From the NCBI RefSeq assembly GCF_900129425.1, contig NZ_LT670817.1, forward strand, positions 7,068,001-7,132,000: 64,000 bases of DNA. The letters are read 5' to 3'. Below the pieces are notes generated by a model. That model was not told where the DNA came from. It did no database searches and worked only from the letters and a program-made list of their open reading frames with translations. This DNA is from Bradyrhizobium erythrophlei (lineage in GTDB: Bacteria; Pseudomonadota; Alphaproteobacteria; Rhizobiales; Xanthobacteraceae). This document shows, piece by piece, positions 35,338-44,006 of this stretch (the stretch's first letter is position 1; every line of letters starts with the position of its first letter). A program made the position numbers and the translations under genes.

Positions 35338-36096
35338 TCAGGCGGCCCGCGACGGCATGTGATCGACGGCGCAGGCGGCGGCGCTGTCGTCGAACGCTTC
35401 GCACATCCGCCGCGCTTCCGTGAGATTGTCTGTTGTCAGCACCTCGGCGGTTAAGCCCCAGGCCACCGGCCCCCGCGCCAGCAGCAGGGTTTCCGGAAAA
35501 TTCGCGCGCACCAGGTCCATGTCGTGCAGCGCCGCCAGCACCGTGCGCTTTTCGGCGTGCCAGCGCCGCACCAGCGCCAGCAGATCGGCCGACGTCTTGG
35601 CGTCGATGGCGTTGAAGGGCTCGTCGAGCACGATCAGGCGCGCGTCCTGCAACAGCACCCGCGCAAACAGCAGGCGCTGCATCTGCCCGCCGGACAGCGT
35701 GCCGATGGGACGGTTCTCGAAGCCGTTGAGGCCCACCGCGGCGAGCGCCTGCGCAATCTTGCCGCGCGCGGCGTTGCCCATGCCGCCGAAGAAACCGATA
35801 AAGCGCCACAACCCGGTGCCGACGAAATCGTACACCGAGATCGGAAAGCTGCGGTCGATGTCCGCCGTCTGCGGCAGATAGGCGATGTCGCGGACGTTGA
35901 GGTCGCCCAGCGCGATTGCGCCCGCCAGCGGCTTGAGGATCCCGACGATGCCGCGAAACAGCGTCGATTTGCCGGCGCCGTTCGGGCCGACGATCGCGAG
36001 CAGCGCGCCGGAGCCGACCTCGCCGTTGAGGTGATGCACCGCCGGATGCCGGTCGTAGCCCAGCGTGACATCGCGGAATTGCAACTGCGCGGCCAT
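35338..36096 (-). CDS. znuC: Zinc ABC transporter ATP-binding protein
   Basis: A 252-residue ABC ATPase: Walker A IVGPNGAGKSTLFRGIVG, Q-loop YLPQ, signature LSGGQMQRLLFARVLL, Walker B LIVLDEPFNAID, and the H-loop LAALHDMDLVR. It powers zinc uptake through ZnuB. It starts at ATG 36096, 2 bp after the stop of the His-rich protein, and ends 2 bp before znuB, so the three genes form one tight operon. Confidence 0.94.
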   Translation of the reverse strand: MAAQLQFRDVTLGYDRHPAVHHLNGEVGSGALLAIVGPNGAGKSTLFRGIVGILKPLAGAIALGDLNVRDIAYLPQTADIDRSFPISVYDFVGTGLWRFIGFFGGMGNAARGKIAQALAAVGLNGFENRPIGTLSGGQMQRLLFARVLLQDARLIVLDEPFNAIDAKTSADLLALVRRWHAEKRTVLAALHDMDLVRANFPETLLLARGPVAWGLTAEVLTTDNLTEARRMCEAFDDSAAACAVDHMPSRAA

Positions 36097-36098
36097 GC

Positions 36099-36299
36099 TC
36101 ACCTCATCGAAAGCCAGACGACGCCCCACAGGACGGCGCTGACCCCGAGCGCCGCGCCGAGCCGCGCGGCCACGGTCATACGCAGGATCGACCAGGGTGC
36201 CGCTTGCGCCGGATGCGGCGAAGCCGGGCCGTGGCTGTGCGCGTGCACGCGCCCGTGACTGTGGTCATGTCCGTGGCTGTGGGGGTCAGAAAAAGCCAT
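36099..36299 (-). CDS. His-rich small membrane protein heading the znu operon
   Basis: A 66-residue protein. The first 30 residues contain nine His, many as HxH or HxHxH (DPHSHGHDHSHGRVHAHSHG), clearly suited to Zn(II) binding. One membrane helix follows (LGAALGVSAVLWGVVWL). It is the first gene after the Zur-like box and overlaps no other frame. Possible roles are periplasmic zinc presentation to ZnuB or a zinc buffer/sensor at the membrane. I do not recognise a named family. Topology is unclear. Confidence 0.75.
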   Translation of the reverse strand: MAFSDPHSHGHDHSHGRVHAHSHGPASPHPAQAAPWSILRMTVAARLGAALGVSAVLWGVVWLSMR

Positions 36300-36305
36300 C
36301 CAACG

Positions 36306-36322
36306 ATGTTATATTATAACAT
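36306..36322. promoter_or_regulatory. Zur-like operator upstream of the znu operon
   Basis: A perfect 17-bp AT-rich palindrome, ATGTTATATTATAACAT, lies 7 bp before the start codon of the His-rich gene in otherwise GC-rich DNA. The half-site TGTTATA matches what I recall of rhizobial Zur boxes. Under adequate zinc, Zur would repress the operon here. Confidence 0.75.
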
Positions 36323-36474
36323 AACGGAAGTCTACCGACGCGCAGGCTCTACGGCTAGGTTCGGATGCCGAAGCGCGTCTGGCGCGTAATGACGAGGCTA
36401 AATCTGGTTGGTCTCACGGCGACGACAAGCGCGGGGGTCCCCGCGGGGGTCATGAAGCTGCCAGACAAACGAAA

Positions 36475-36499
36475 GGGCGGCAGCACGATGCTGCCGCCC
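36475..36499 (-). terminator. Rho-independent terminator of sodB
   Basis: A perfect stem GGGCGGCAGCA-CGA-TGCTGCCGCCC, read on the minus strand after the sodB stop and followed by TTTCGTTTG. Confidence 0.8.
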
Positions 36500-36522
36500 C
36501 AGAATGGATTGCCGGATCGGTA

Positions 36523-37119
36523 TCAGGCCTTCGAGAACAGCTGGTCGACATATTCCCAGTTCACGAGGTGATCGACAAACGCCTTCAGATAGTCCGGCCG
36601 GCGATTGCGATAATCGATGTAATAGGAATGCTCCCAGACGTCGACGCCAAGGATCGGCGTGGCGCCATGCACCAGCGGGTTTTCGCCGTTGGGCGTCTTG
36701 GAGATTTCGAGCTTGCCGTTCTTCACCGACAGCCAGGCCCAGCCGGAGCCGAACTGGCCGACGCCGGCGGCGGCGAAATCGGTCTTGAACTTGTCCAGTC
36801 CGCCGAGGTCCTCGGTGATCTTCTTTTCCAGCCGGCCGGGCAGTTTGCTGCCGCCGCCGTTGGGCTTCATCCAGCTCCAGAAATGCAAGTGGTTGAAGTG
36901 CTGGCCGGCGTTGTTGAACACGGCCGCGTTCTTGCCGAACGAACCTTTCACGATCTCCTCAAGGGACTTGCCCTCGAATTCGGTCCCCTTGATCGCGTTG
37001 TTTCCGTTGGTCACGTAGGCCTGGTGATGCTTGTCGTGGTGGTATTCCAGGGTTTCCTTCGACATATGGGGCGCAAGCGCGTCATAAGCGTAAGGCAGAT
37101 TGGGAAGCGTGAAGGTCAT
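36523..37119 (-). CDS. sodB: Superoxide dismutase (Fe/Mn family)
   Basis: A 198-residue cytosolic enzyme that dismutates superoxide. Metal ligands are visible in TLEYHHDKHHQAYVTN, NNAGQHFNHLHFWSWM and LGVDVWEHSYYIDYRNRRPDYL (Asp and His). The GVGQFGSGWAWL segment, with the active-site Gln in the first half, favours an iron or cambialistic enzyme. It ends with its own terminator and has no tight neighbours. Confidence 0.96.
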   Translation of the reverse strand: MTFTLPNLPYAYDALAPHMSKETLEYHHDKHHQAYVTNGNNAIKGTEFEGKSLEEIVKGSFGKNAAVFNNAGQHFNHLHFWSWMKPNGGGSKLPGRLEKKITEDLGGLDKFKTDFAAAGVGQFGSGWAWLSVKNGKLEISKTPNGENPLVHGATPILGVDVWEHSYYIDYRNRRPDYLKAFVDHLVNWEYVDQLFSKA

Positions 37120-37242
37120 GGGGTGATGTCCGCAATGATGGGAGACTGTGGCTTAACGGGAACCCTTATAGAAGGTTCCACCGGTCTTAAACACCGCAAT
37201 TTGGGGCGATCAGGGTCCCGTGCGGCAGAGCTGAGCAGTTGA

Positions 37243-37770
37243 ATGGGCATCGAAATCGACATTTTGAATGGAGACGCGTCGTGGTCGATCGCAGAGCCGC
37301 TGTTCAAGGCGGTCTGGCCGCGCCATGTCGTCGAGAAACAGCCTTGGGGCCACATTGAGTGGGCCGATCCCGATCTGCGCGTGCTGATCGAAGCGCCTTC
37401 GGGCGGTCTGGCCTGTCATGTCGGCATCTATTTCCGGACCATCACCTGGAATGGACGCAAGTTTCAGATCGGCGGCATCGGCGGGGTTTCGACCCGCGCC
37501 GACTGTCGCCGCCGCGGCTATGCCGGCGTCGCGCTCGGTGCGGCCATCCAGACCATGCGCGATCACGAAGCCGTCCAATTCGCGCTGCTGTTCTGCGAAC
37601 CGCACAATTTCGCATTTTATCAGTCGCGCGGCTGGCATCCCTTCACCGGCGAAATCCAAGCCGAGCAGCCCGGCGGCAAAATTCGCTTCGAGGCAATGGC
37701 GCCTTTTGTATTCGATTTCAGGCGCGCCCCGCGTGAGGGCGTCATCGACCTCTGCGGTTTGCCCTGGTGA
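37243..37770 (+). CDS. GNAT-family acetyltransferase (AAC(2')-like)
   Basis: A 175-residue single-domain protein. The acetyl-CoA loop is in GGIGGVSTRADCRRRGYAGVALGAAIQTMRDH and the C-terminal substrate segment is FCEPHNFAFYQSRGWHPF. The layout is close to aminoglycoside 2'-acetyltransferase-like and NodA-neighbour GNATs, but substrate cannot be assigned. The ATG at 37243 is in the divergent gap from sodB. Confidence 0.82.
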   Translation: MGIEIDILNGDASWSIAEPLFKAVWPRHVVEKQPWGHIEWADPDLRVLIEAPSGGLACHVGIYFRTITWNGRKFQIGGIGGVSTRADCRRRGYAGVALGAAIQTMRDHEAVQFALLFCEPHNFAFYQSRGWHPFTGEIQAEQPGGKIRFEAMAPFVFDFRRAPREGVIDLCGLPW

Positions 37771-37920
37771 TCGTGCCTGGCCCGGAGGACGCTGGCCGGC
37801 CCACCCTGGCTCGTCATCCGTGCTCATAATCCATTGCTTTTCGCCTCGCGCGGCCCGCCGATATGGCATTGCAGAAATTGGATTTGCTGCTATGCAGGCC
37901 TCCTTTTTTCGGGGGCCATT

Positions 37921-38358
37921 ATGGCTTGCAGATCAGGCTTCACGATTGCGATTCTGATGGCGCTGCTGGGGGCGGCGAACGCGCAGGCCAGTGGCGAGGT
38001 CAGCGGTATCTGGCTGACCCAGGCGGGCGACGCCAAGGTCCGCGTCAGCCGATGCGGCGGTGGCATTTGCGGCGTCGTGGTCTGGCTGAGAAATCCGATC
38101 AATCCCGCCACCGGAAAACCAGAGGTCGACAACAAGAATCCCAACCCGTCTTTGGCAAGGCGTCCAATGATCGGGCTGCCGCTGTTTTCCGGCATGCGGC
38201 CCTCGGGTCCAAACCGATGGTCCGGCCAGATCTACAATGCCGACGACGGCAACAGCTATGCCAGCAACGTCTCGATATCGGGTCCGGACACGCTGAAAGT
38301 CGAGGGCTGCGTCGGTGCGCTCTGCGGCGGCGAAAACTGGACACGGTCGGCGCGGTGA
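37921..38358 (+). CDS. DUF2147 secreted protein
   Basis: A 145-residue protein with a signal peptide (SGFTIAILMALLGAANAQA), then the DUF2147 fold: SGIWLTQAGDAKVRVSRCGGGICGVVVWL, GQIYNADDGNSYASNVSISGPDTLKVEGCVGALCGGENWTR. Members are periplasmic beta-barrel-like proteins of unknown function, rich in conserved Cys pairs. The ATG at 37921 fits the signal peptide better than 37834. Confidence 0.88.
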   Translation: MACRSGFTIAILMALLGAANAQASGEVSGIWLTQAGDAKVRVSRCGGGICGVVVWLRNPINPATGKPEVDNKNPNPSLARRPMIGLPLFSGMRPSGPNRWSGQIYNADDGNSYASNVSISGPDTLKVEGCVGALCGGENWTRSAR

Positions 38359-38391
38359 GCGACCATGAAAAGACGTTCGATCTTTTCCTCC

Positions 38392-38489
38392 TTATCCTGA
38401 GGAGCGGCGTCTTCGCCGCGTCTCGAAGGATGGGCGCGTCGTGGCCTCATGGTTCGAGACGGCGCAAGAGCGCCTCCTCACCATGAGGA
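38392..38489 (-). repeat. Dispersed ~100-bp repeat, copy 2 of 2
   Basis: Reverse-oriented partner of 949-1050 with arms nearly identical and only the central bases changed. It ends about 10 bp from the DUF3095 stop and could act as its terminator. Confidence 0.8.
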
Positions 38490-38499
38490 ACGTCCTAAA

Positions 38500-39654
38500 T
38501 CAGGCCAGCGTCGCCTTCAGCGCGGTCGCCGCCGAGGCGTAGCCCCCGCGCGCGCCGTCGATGAAGTGGACGTGATCGCTGCGCAGCGCCGACGGCGTAA
38601 AGCAGGTCATCATCGCCGCGTCCTGCCGGTGGACCCCATATCGCACGCTACCAGCCGCGGCCGCCACGGCCAGGCGCTGGGTCAGCGCGCGCTCCAGTTC
38701 AGGCGTGCAATCCAGCACCATGCGCAGTCCGTCGTCGTATTTGCGGAAGTCGGAATTCTCCACCACTTGCTGCACATAGGTTTTCGGCACGAAGCCGCCG
38801 ACGCTGATGCCGAAGCGCATGACGAGGTAGACGAACAGCGTGCGGGCGAGCACGACAGCGCGGCGCTTCAACAGCGATCCGCCGCGCGCGGCGCGCGCCT
38901 CGAAATCGGCGCCGGCAGGCGGCCATCGCAGCGACGGGCCGCCCGGCGGCACCGGTCGTCCCGCTTCCGGGCTGCGCTCGACCAGCGCGATGACGTCTTC
39001 GATCACCTTGCGAAAGAGCAGCGGATCGGCGCCGCGAGCCGGCACCACCAGTACCGAGAGAATGAGACCGCGCACGGAAGGAATTTCCTCGAACCGGCAC
39101 GATAGCCCGGTGAGATCGGGCTGCGTGCCTGATGATGCCTTCGGCACGGCGAACTCGCCGCGCTTCATCGCGGCTTCGGCCCAGCCGAGACCGCCGCCGG
39201 AAAACATCGCATAGGACAAATTCGGCGACGGCCCGAACCGGGCGACGCGAACATCCAGGCCCTGCGCGCGCACCGCGGCGATCGGCACCAGCGCGACCCG
39301 CATTACCAGATTGAGGCTCTCCTCAACCCAGATCGCACTTGCCGCCAGCGCCTCGCCGGTGCGCGCGAGATCGTCGGGCGACACCGCAAAGCTCGCGCCG
39401 TCGCCGCCGAACACGAACGGAAATTCGCGCCCTTCCAGCGCGTTGGCGACCGCCGCGATGACCGAAGCGCCGGCCATGTTGACCGCCTTGTAGCGCGCTT
39501 CCGCGATCGCCCTGGTGGATTCCACGATATCGGCAACGCCGATGCTCCAGTTGTCCGGCAGCGGCGAATACAGCGCCGGGTCCATCAGGCTGCCGAAGCC
39601 GCGAAAGACCGGGATGCCGCTGTAGAAGCTATCGCTGGTGGCGGACGTGGTCAT
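38500..39654 (-). CDS. DUF3095 protein with cyclase-like motifs
   Basis: A 384-residue cytosolic protein. The N-terminal half resembles class III nucleotide cyclases: an IGVADIVESTRAI motif with Asp42, a KAVNMAGASVIAAV helix, and FPFVFGGDGASFAV with Asp85, matching the two metal-binding aspartates. The second half (about 200-384) is family-specific and includes a membrane-like helix (VLARTLFVYLVMRFGI). Whether it makes a nucleotide is unproven. A patatin lipase gene lies 154 bp upstream on the same strand. Confidence 0.8.
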   Translation of the reverse strand: MTTSATSDSFYSGIPVFRGFGSLMDPALYSPLPDNWSIGVADIVESTRAIAEARYKAVNMAGASVIAAVANALEGREFPFVFGGDGASFAVSPDDLARTGEALAASAIWVEESLNLVMRVALVPIAAVRAQGLDVRVARFGPSPNLSYAMFSGGGLGWAEAAMKRGEFAVPKASSGTQPDLTGLSCRFEEIPSVRGLILSVLVVPARGADPLLFRKVIEDVIALVERSPEAGRPVPPGGPSLRWPPAGADFEARAARGGSLLKRRAVVLARTLFVYLVMRFGISVGGFVPKTYVQQVVENSDFRKYDDGLRMVLDCTPELERALTQRLAVAAAAGSVRYGVHRQDAAMMTCFTPSALRSDHVHFIDGARGGYASAATALKATLA

Positions 39655-39808
39655 GGGCGCGGGGCGATCCGGATCTTTGAGAGATCGTCAAACAGATACG
39701 GCGGGGTTTGAAATTCGGTTTCGTTTACCGGCGCCCGAGCCGGGACGCTGCAAGCGTCCTCGAATGGCATGGTGCCGCTACGCGCCGGCAACGCAAGTCC
39801 CACATTCC

Positions 39809-40915
39809 TCAACTCAGGGGATGTGCCGGACAGGGCCAAGCCGGTGCTTTCTGGGTGCCGATGATCTCGGGCGCGTGCGCGCGGACCGCGGCATCGCAGA
39901 GCGCATAGCCCCAGTTGATCAGCTGCTCCTGTTCGATATTGCTGAACGGGTTCAGCCGGGTGCGGATCGTGGCGAGCGGTTTCACCAGGGCGTCGCTGCA
40001 GGGCAGCGCATCGCTCAGATGATAGTTCGCGATGTCGGTCGCGATCCCCCAATATCCGCCCCCACGGGCCTTGTTGGTGAAATCAGCGATCAGCGCGCGC
40101 TTGCGCAAGCCGCGGGATTGATCGGTCGCGATGCTGAGCGCGCGAAGTGTCTGCTTCACCCAATCGGTCTCGACGGTCGCGCCGGCGTCGAACGGGGCGC
40201 CGGCGTCGCTGACCAGCACGTTCTGGCAGCGATTCCACACGGTCTCGAGACCAAGATTGTCGTAGACGCCGCCGTCGGTCAAAAAGAGCCGTGCGGTATA
40301 GGCTGGATTTCCGCTGTAGATAGCGCCGTCGACCGCTTCGAATACCCCCGGGGAATCGAGGATGACCGGCGAAAGAAAGGGCGGGAAGGCGCTCGAAGCG
40401 GCGACGGCCTTGGCCAGCGGCAGGCTCGGCGTCGGGATCAGTCCGAGCAGATAATCGCCCATATAGGCTTTGGAGAAGCGGAAGTCGCGGCCGGTCTGCA
40501 GGTTCGTCGCATTGAACACAAACGTCGGCGTATCGGGCAGCTGATTGAGGCCGATCGGAAAAAGCTCCTGGTATTTGGCCGCAATCACGTCGCTCACGGA
40601 CTTCCATGGCGTCAGCAGGCCCTCACCGATGGCGACGGAATCGATTTGTTGCTTGCAGAATGCCCGCAGCGGATCCACGACAAGCTCCTGGTAATGCGCG
40701 ATATCGGGAGACGCGATCAGGCGCTCCCATGCGGCGGCGAGGACGCCCGCAAAAATCGAGCCTCCGGATACGCTGGAGACACGCGTCAGTTTCGGCAAGA
40801 TCCCGAGCTCGGTCAGACGCCAGCATGAGCCGATATGAAACAGCGTAGCGCGAAACCCTCCCCCTGACAGGGCGAGAGCAATGCCCGGCTTAACTCCTTC
40901 GGACCCAAATGGCAC
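39809..40915 (-). CDS. Patatin-like phospholipase
   Basis: A 368-residue cytosolic or peripheral lipase. The oxyanion Gly-rich loop is ALSGGGFRATLFHIGSC, the serine elbow is RVSSVSGGSIFAGVLA, and the catalytic Asp is in LFLTDGGVYDNLGLETVW. There is no signal peptide and no membrane helix. The start is a GTG at 40915, inferred from the fit of the first 15 residues. Members cleave acyl chains from phospholipids. Its neighbour on the same strand is the cyclase-like DUF3095 gene. Confidence 0.88.
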   Translation of the reverse strand: MPFGSEGVKPGIALALSGGGFRATLFHIGSCWRLTELGILPKLTRVSSVSGGSIFAGVLAAAWERLIASPDIAHYQELVVDPLRAFCKQQIDSVAIGEGLLTPWKSVSDVIAAKYQELFPIGLNQLPDTPTFVFNATNLQTGRDFRFSKAYMGDYLLGLIPTPSLPLAKAVAASSAFPPFLSPVILDSPGVFEAVDGAIYSGNPAYTARLFLTDGGVYDNLGLETVWNRCQNVLVSDAGAPFDAGATVETDWVKQTLRALSIATDQSRGLRKRALIADFTNKARGGGYWGIATDIANYHLSDALPCSDALVKPLATIRTRLNPFSNIEQEQLINWGYALCDAAVRAHAPEIIGTQKAPAWPCPAHPLS

Positions 40916-41022
40916 GTGCGCTTCCCCCCGCTATGCGCCAAGCTTAGTCAGACAGTTTTGGGGTGTCTATTCCGATTCCGATCTCATCTATCTCGAAGCG
41001 GCCGACCGATCTGTCAGATCGG

Positions 41023-42906
41023 TTACCCTTCCGTTTTCGACAGCCCGCGCAGCACCAGTTGATTCAGACGATTGGCGAAGGCGGCAGGATCTTCGGGCAA
41101 TTCGCCGTCGAGGATTTGCGCCTGCTCCAGCAGCAGAAACGACAGGTCTGCCGCGGCGTCCTTGTTGCCGGCGATCGCCGCGACCAGGGGATGGCGCATA
41201 TTGATTTCGAGGATCGGCTTGGCGCCGGCCCCCTTGTTCTGCTGCGCCAGCAAACGCTCGAGCTGACGGTCCCGTGCATTGCCGCCGGCCACCAGGCATG
41301 AGGCGCTGGTGGTCAGCCGCTGCGACGCCCGCACGTCGGACACCCGCTCGCCGAGGGTATCCTTGATCACGGCGATGGTCGCCGCCTCATCAGTGCCGGA
41401 GTTTTCCTTGTTCTTGTCGTCGGCATGTTCGTCGAGCAGCGGGATCAGGCCGAAGTCGACGTCGCCCTGGCTCAGCGATTTGAGCGGCTTGCCGCCGAAA
41501 TCGAGCGGCGCCGAGGTCCAGAACGCGTCGACCGGATCGGTCAGCAGCAAGACCTCGATGCCACGGGCACTGGCCGATTCCAGCTTGGGATTCGACTTCA
41601 GCCGGTCGAGACTGTCGCCGACGAGATAATAGACCTCGGTCTGGTTCGGCTTCAGGCTTTCGGCGTATTGCTTCAGCGAGCGCCGCTCGCCCGCGGTCGT
41701 GGTGAAGCGCGACAACGCCAGCAATTTTTCGCGCCGCTCGAAATCCTCCCAGATTCCTTCCTTGATGACCGGACCGAATGCGTCCCATATCTTGGCGAAA
41801 GCTTCCGGCTCCTTCTCGCCCAGGGTTTCCAGTTCGCCGATCACGCGGCCGGTCACGGCCTTTCGGATTTGCGCGAGCTGCGGATTGTTCTGCAGCATCT
41901 CGCGGGAAATATTGAGCGGAAGATCCTCGCTGTCGATCACGCCGCGGATGAACCTGAGATAGCCGGGCAACAGGTCGGCATCGTCGGCGATGAAGACGCG
42001 GCGGACATAGAGTTTCACCTTGCCCTTGCGTGACGGCTCGAACAGATCGAACGGTTTTGTCGACGGCGCGAACAACAGCACGGCATAGGACTGACGCCCT
42101 TCGGCGCGATAGTGCAGCGTCATCGCGGGATCGTCGAAGGCGCCCGCGATCGCCCGGTAGGCCTGGGTATAATCTTCTGCCGTCAGCTCCGATTTCGAGC
42201 GCTGCCACAGCGCGCTCGCCGAATTGATCTGGCGCGGTTCGCCATCTTCCGGCTTGAGCTCGATCGGAAACTGGATGTTGTCGGAATAGGCGCGCACGAT
42301 GCGCTCGATCTCGTAGGTTTCGAGATATTTTGCCGCGTCCTGTTTCAGATGCAGCACGATTTCGGTTCCGCGTGCGATGCGGCTGGCGTCCTCCTCGCTT
42401 GCGGGGGCGATTTCAAAGCCGCTGCCGCCCGATGACGACCAGGTCCAGACCTGATCGGTTCCGGCGCGGCGGCTGGTGACGACGATGCGATCGGCGACCA
42501 TGAACGCCGAATAAAATCCGACCCCGAACTGGCCGATCAGGCCGGCGCCGTCCTTGGCCTCGGTCAGGCGGGACAGAAAGGATTTGGTGCCCGAACGCGC
42601 GATCGTTCCGAGATTGTCGATCAGTTCCTGCCGGTCCATCCCGATGCCGCTGTCGATCACGCTGAGCGTGCCGGCCTTCTTGTCGGGCGCAATGCGGATT
42701 TTCGGCGGCGCCCCGTCGGCGATCAGGTCGGGGGCGGCGATCGCCTCGTAGCGCAGCTTGTCGCAGGCGTCCGACGCGTTCGAGATCAATTCACGCAGGA
42801 AAATATCGGTCTCCGAATAGACCGAATGCACCATCAGGTGCAGCAATTCGGCGACCTCGGCCTGGAAGGGCTGGGAAACGGCTGATGTGTCGGTATTGAC
42901 GGTCAT
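41023..42906 (-). CDS. htpG: Hsp90 chaperone
   Basis: A 627-residue dimeric ATP-dependent chaperone. The GHKL ATP site has ELISNASDACDKLRY, DSGIGM and GQFGVGFYSAFMVADRI. The middle domain includes RRVFIADDADLLPGYLRFIRGVIDSEDLPLNISREMLQ. The C-terminal dimerisation domain closes with hydrophobic LDGELPEDPAAFANRLNQLVLRGL. No heat-shock promoter was recognised in the 230 bp upstream. Confidence 0.97.
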   Translation of the reverse strand: MTVNTDTSAVSQPFQAEVAELLHLMVHSVYSETDIFLRELISNASDACDKLRYEAIAAPDLIADGAPPKIRIAPDKKAGTLSVIDSGIGMDRQELIDNLGTIARSGTKSFLSRLTEAKDGAGLIGQFGVGFYSAFMVADRIVVTSRRAGTDQVWTWSSSGGSGFEIAPASEEDASRIARGTEIVLHLKQDAAKYLETYEIERIVRAYSDNIQFPIELKPEDGEPRQINSASALWQRSKSELTAEDYTQAYRAIAGAFDDPAMTLHYRAEGRQSYAVLLFAPSTKPFDLFEPSRKGKVKLYVRRVFIADDADLLPGYLRFIRGVIDSEDLPLNISREMLQNNPQLAQIRKAVTGRVIGELETLGEKEPEAFAKIWDAFGPVIKEGIWEDFERREKLLALSRFTTTAGERRSLKQYAESLKPNQTEVYYLVGDSLDRLKSNPKLESASARGIEVLLLTDPVDAFWTSAPLDFGGKPLKSLSQGDVDFGLIPLLDEHADDKNKENSGTDEAATIAVIKDTLGERVSDVRASQRLTTSASCLVAGGNARDRQLERLLAQQNKGAGAKPILEINMRHPLVAAIAGNKDAAADLSFLLLEQAQILDGELPEDPAAFANRLNQLVLRGLSKTEG

Positions 42907-43138
42907 ATCGATCTCGCTGAACGGGCGGGCAAGGTGGCGGAAAAATCCGATATAGCGATATCACATTCGCTGGCAAGTTCGGACGCGGCCGCACCGCGGA
43001 GCCCGGCTTAAAGGCTTGCTTTAAATTATTATTTCGCGCGGCTGGTGCATCCGCTACACGAAGAGACAGGTAATCGAATTTCAGCCGTCAAATCTCGCCG
43101 AACAGCGGGGTTCGATCGCAAGGGCCGGGGAAGGGCAA

Positions 43139-43741
43139 ATGCGGCTCTTGGGATGCGGCGTCAGGTGCGTGCGGGGCGGCCGGGAGGTATTCTCAGCCCT
43201 CGATTTCGAGACCTCGTCGGGCGAGGCGCTGGCCGTGACCGGCCCCAATGGCGCGGGCAAGACTTCGCTGCTGCGGCTGATTGCCGGGCTATTGACGATG
43301 TCGGATGGATCGATCCGGCTGGAGGGCGGCGAGAGCGAACTGCCCCTGCCCGAACAGGCCCACTATCTCGGCCACCGCGACGCGCTGAAACCCGCATTGA
43401 GCGTGATGGAAAACCTCGCCTTCTGGCGGGAGTTTTTGGGCGGCGAGGCGGACGATGCCGGGGCGGGCCTGGCCGCGGTCGGGCTCGATCATGCCGCGCA
43501 TCTGCCGGCGGCGTATCTGTCGGCCGGACAGCGGCGGCGGCTGTCGATCGCCCGGCTGCTGGCGGTGCGGCGGCCGGTCTGGCTGCTGGATGAGCCGACC
43601 AACGCGCTCGACGTGGCCGGACAGAGCCTGTTCGCCACCGTGATGGCTGATCATCTGGCGCGCGGCGGCCTGATCATCGCCGCCACCCACGCGCCGCTGG
43701 GGCTGCCCGCGAAGGAATTGCGGATCGGGGGCGCGACATGA
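43139..43741 (+). CDS. ccmA: Cytochrome c maturation ABC ATPase
   Basis: A 200-residue ATPase of the CcmAB complex, which powers release of holo-CcmE during periplasmic cytochrome c assembly. Walker A is VTGPNGAGKTSLLRLIAG, signature LSAGQRRRLSIARLL, Walker B PVWLLDEPTNALD and the H-loop is AATHAPLG. It is upstream of ccmB, from which it is separated by 265 bp of repeat DNA rather than the usual overlap. Confidence 0.93.
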   Translation: MRLLGCGVRCVRGGREVFSALDFETSSGEALAVTGPNGAGKTSLLRLIAGLLTMSDGSIRLEGGESELPLPEQAHYLGHRDALKPALSVMENLAFWREFLGGEADDAGAGLAAVGLDHAAHLPAAYLSAGQRRRLSIARLLAVRRPVWLLDEPTNALDVAGQSLFATVMADHLARGGLIIAATHAPLGLPAKELRIGGAT

Positions 43742-43779
43742 ATAAGCAAGGCCTGCGGCTCAGCGCGAATCTATCCGTT

Positions 43780-43949
43780 CCCTCCCCCCTTGTGGGGTCG
43801 AGACGAGCGAAGCTCGCTCTCAGGGGTCAGGGAGGGGGGTGCCGCGCGACGTGCTGCTTCGGTTTGCACTTTGACTTTTCTCAAAAGGCCGACGCACCTT
43901 TTTTGTGGCTACCCCCCTCCCCAGCCCTCCCCCACAAGGGGAGAGGGAG
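43780..43949. repeat. CCCTCCCCC-type repeat between ccmA and ccmB
   Basis: Outer arms are CCCTCCCCCCTTGTGGGG and CCCCACAAGGGGAGAGGG; inner arms are AGGGAGGGGGGTGCCGC and GGCTACCCCCCTCCCC. The element belongs to the family at 8164, 27779 and 34246 and splits an operon that is normally tightly packed. Confidence 0.75.
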
Positions 43950-44006
43950 CGGACTGTGCTTGCCGTCAGATCAGAGGATGCAAAATCACGTACAACGGTG
44001 CCCCGC

